The position numbers and the translations under genes were made by a program. This document shows, one piece after another, positions 63,906 to 64,000 of a DNA stretch of 64,000 bases; the stretch's first letter is position 1; every line of letters starts with the position of its first letter. The DNA comes from Acidianus manzaensis (GTDB lineage: Archaea; Thermoproteota; Thermoprotei_A; Sulfolobales; Sulfolobaceae): contig NZ_CP020477.1 of the NCBI RefSeq assembly GCF_002116695.1, forward strand, positions 2,304,501-2,368,500. The letters are read 5' to 3'. The notes below the pieces were generated by a model. The model was not told the DNA's origin. It worked only from the letters and a program-made list of their open reading frames with translations, and did not search any database.

Positions 63906-64000
63906 ATGAATAATATAGAGAAAAAATATATAGTTCAGGAAAAATTCTGTCAATTTATGAATAATTTTATTATAATAACTAGTTTAGCCTTAGTTGTAGA
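63906..64000 (+). CDS. Start of an unidentified gene running off the window edge
   Basis: The frame from ATG 63906 stays open to the end (31 codons): a short charged N-terminus (NNIEKKYIVQEKFCQF) leads into a hydrophobic helix (NNFIIITSLALVV). This would fit a membrane or secreted protein. A TATA-like ATATATTC run near 63885-63893 is about 17-28 bp upstream. A second in-frame ATG lies at 63957. Confidence 0.4.
   Translation, partial: MNNIEKKYIVQEKFCQFMNNFIIITSLALVV

Overview
The window looks like the chromosome of a thermoacidophilic, sulfur-oxidising archaeon of the Sulfolobales, most likely Acidianus or a close relative such as Sulfurisphaera. The evidence is very AT-rich DNA, the dense use of short TATA boxes about 25-30 bp upstream of leaderless start codons, and a complete sulfur oxygenase reductase (SOR) gene at 24.8-25.7 kb with every known iron ligand and active-site cysteine. 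Sulfolobales-type surface proteins, a family 5 uracil-DNA glycosylase, NucS, GH15 glucoamylase, VapBC modules and an IS607-type element fit the same picture. I see no tRNA, rRNA or CRISPR array.

Layout. 0-7.4 kb: the end of a UbiB/ABC1-like protein, an Hsp20 chaperone, three tandem 14-helix drug-exporter-type MFS transporters (the last two are paralogs with a 63-bp identical tract) and a GH15 glucoamylase. 7.4-15.3 kb is an accessory island: two unrelated-looking archaeal ATPases, each starting with TTG immediately after a tandem pair of short palindromes; a PaREP1-like gene split by an IS607-type element (TnpA plus TnpB); a LysO-like exporter; and a coiled-coil PD-(D/E)XK protein. 15.3-24 kb: a 5-formyl-THF cyclo-ligase-like protein, an isochorismatase-like hydrolase, a CPA2 cation antiporter, a metallo-beta-lactamase-fold protein, an SSB-like OB-fold protein, a VapBC pair, an SQR-like flavoprotein, and a small-ORF/unknown-protein pair.

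23.7-34.3 kb: a PYGQ-repeat zinc-ribbon protein and SOR (both minus strand) face a helical-repeat protein and an RmlD-like reductase. These are followed by a giant membrane-anchored S53 protease, a second VapBC of a different antitoxin class and a family 5 UDG. 34.5-48.3 kb: an S9 peptidase, the HyuA/HyuB hydantoinase pair, an MFS protein, two anchored surface proteins, and a minus-strand group of acyl-CoA synthetase, BadF-type kinase, LOG-like protein and methyltransferase.

48.7-64 kb: a surface protein, an AldA-like aldehyde dehydrogenase, NucS, a HEPN protein, a second S9 peptidase, a HAD hydrolase and an NDH-2-like flavoprotein. A tightly overlapping operon follows, with ECF transporter S component, double ATPase and T component running into a secreted phospholipase C/acid phosphatase-like protein, a small membrane protein and a PAP2-like membrane phosphatase. 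A class II glutamine amidotransferase and the start of another gene close the window. The SOR and the flavoproteins point to sulfur metabolism. The S53 and S9 peptidases, GH15, aldehyde dehydrogenase and hydantoinase point to use of peptides and sugars as well.

The strongest unexplained signals are the tandem palindromes welded to the TTG starts of the two ATPases, and the reconstructable IS607 insertion whose two proteins have both lost canonical catalytic residues.
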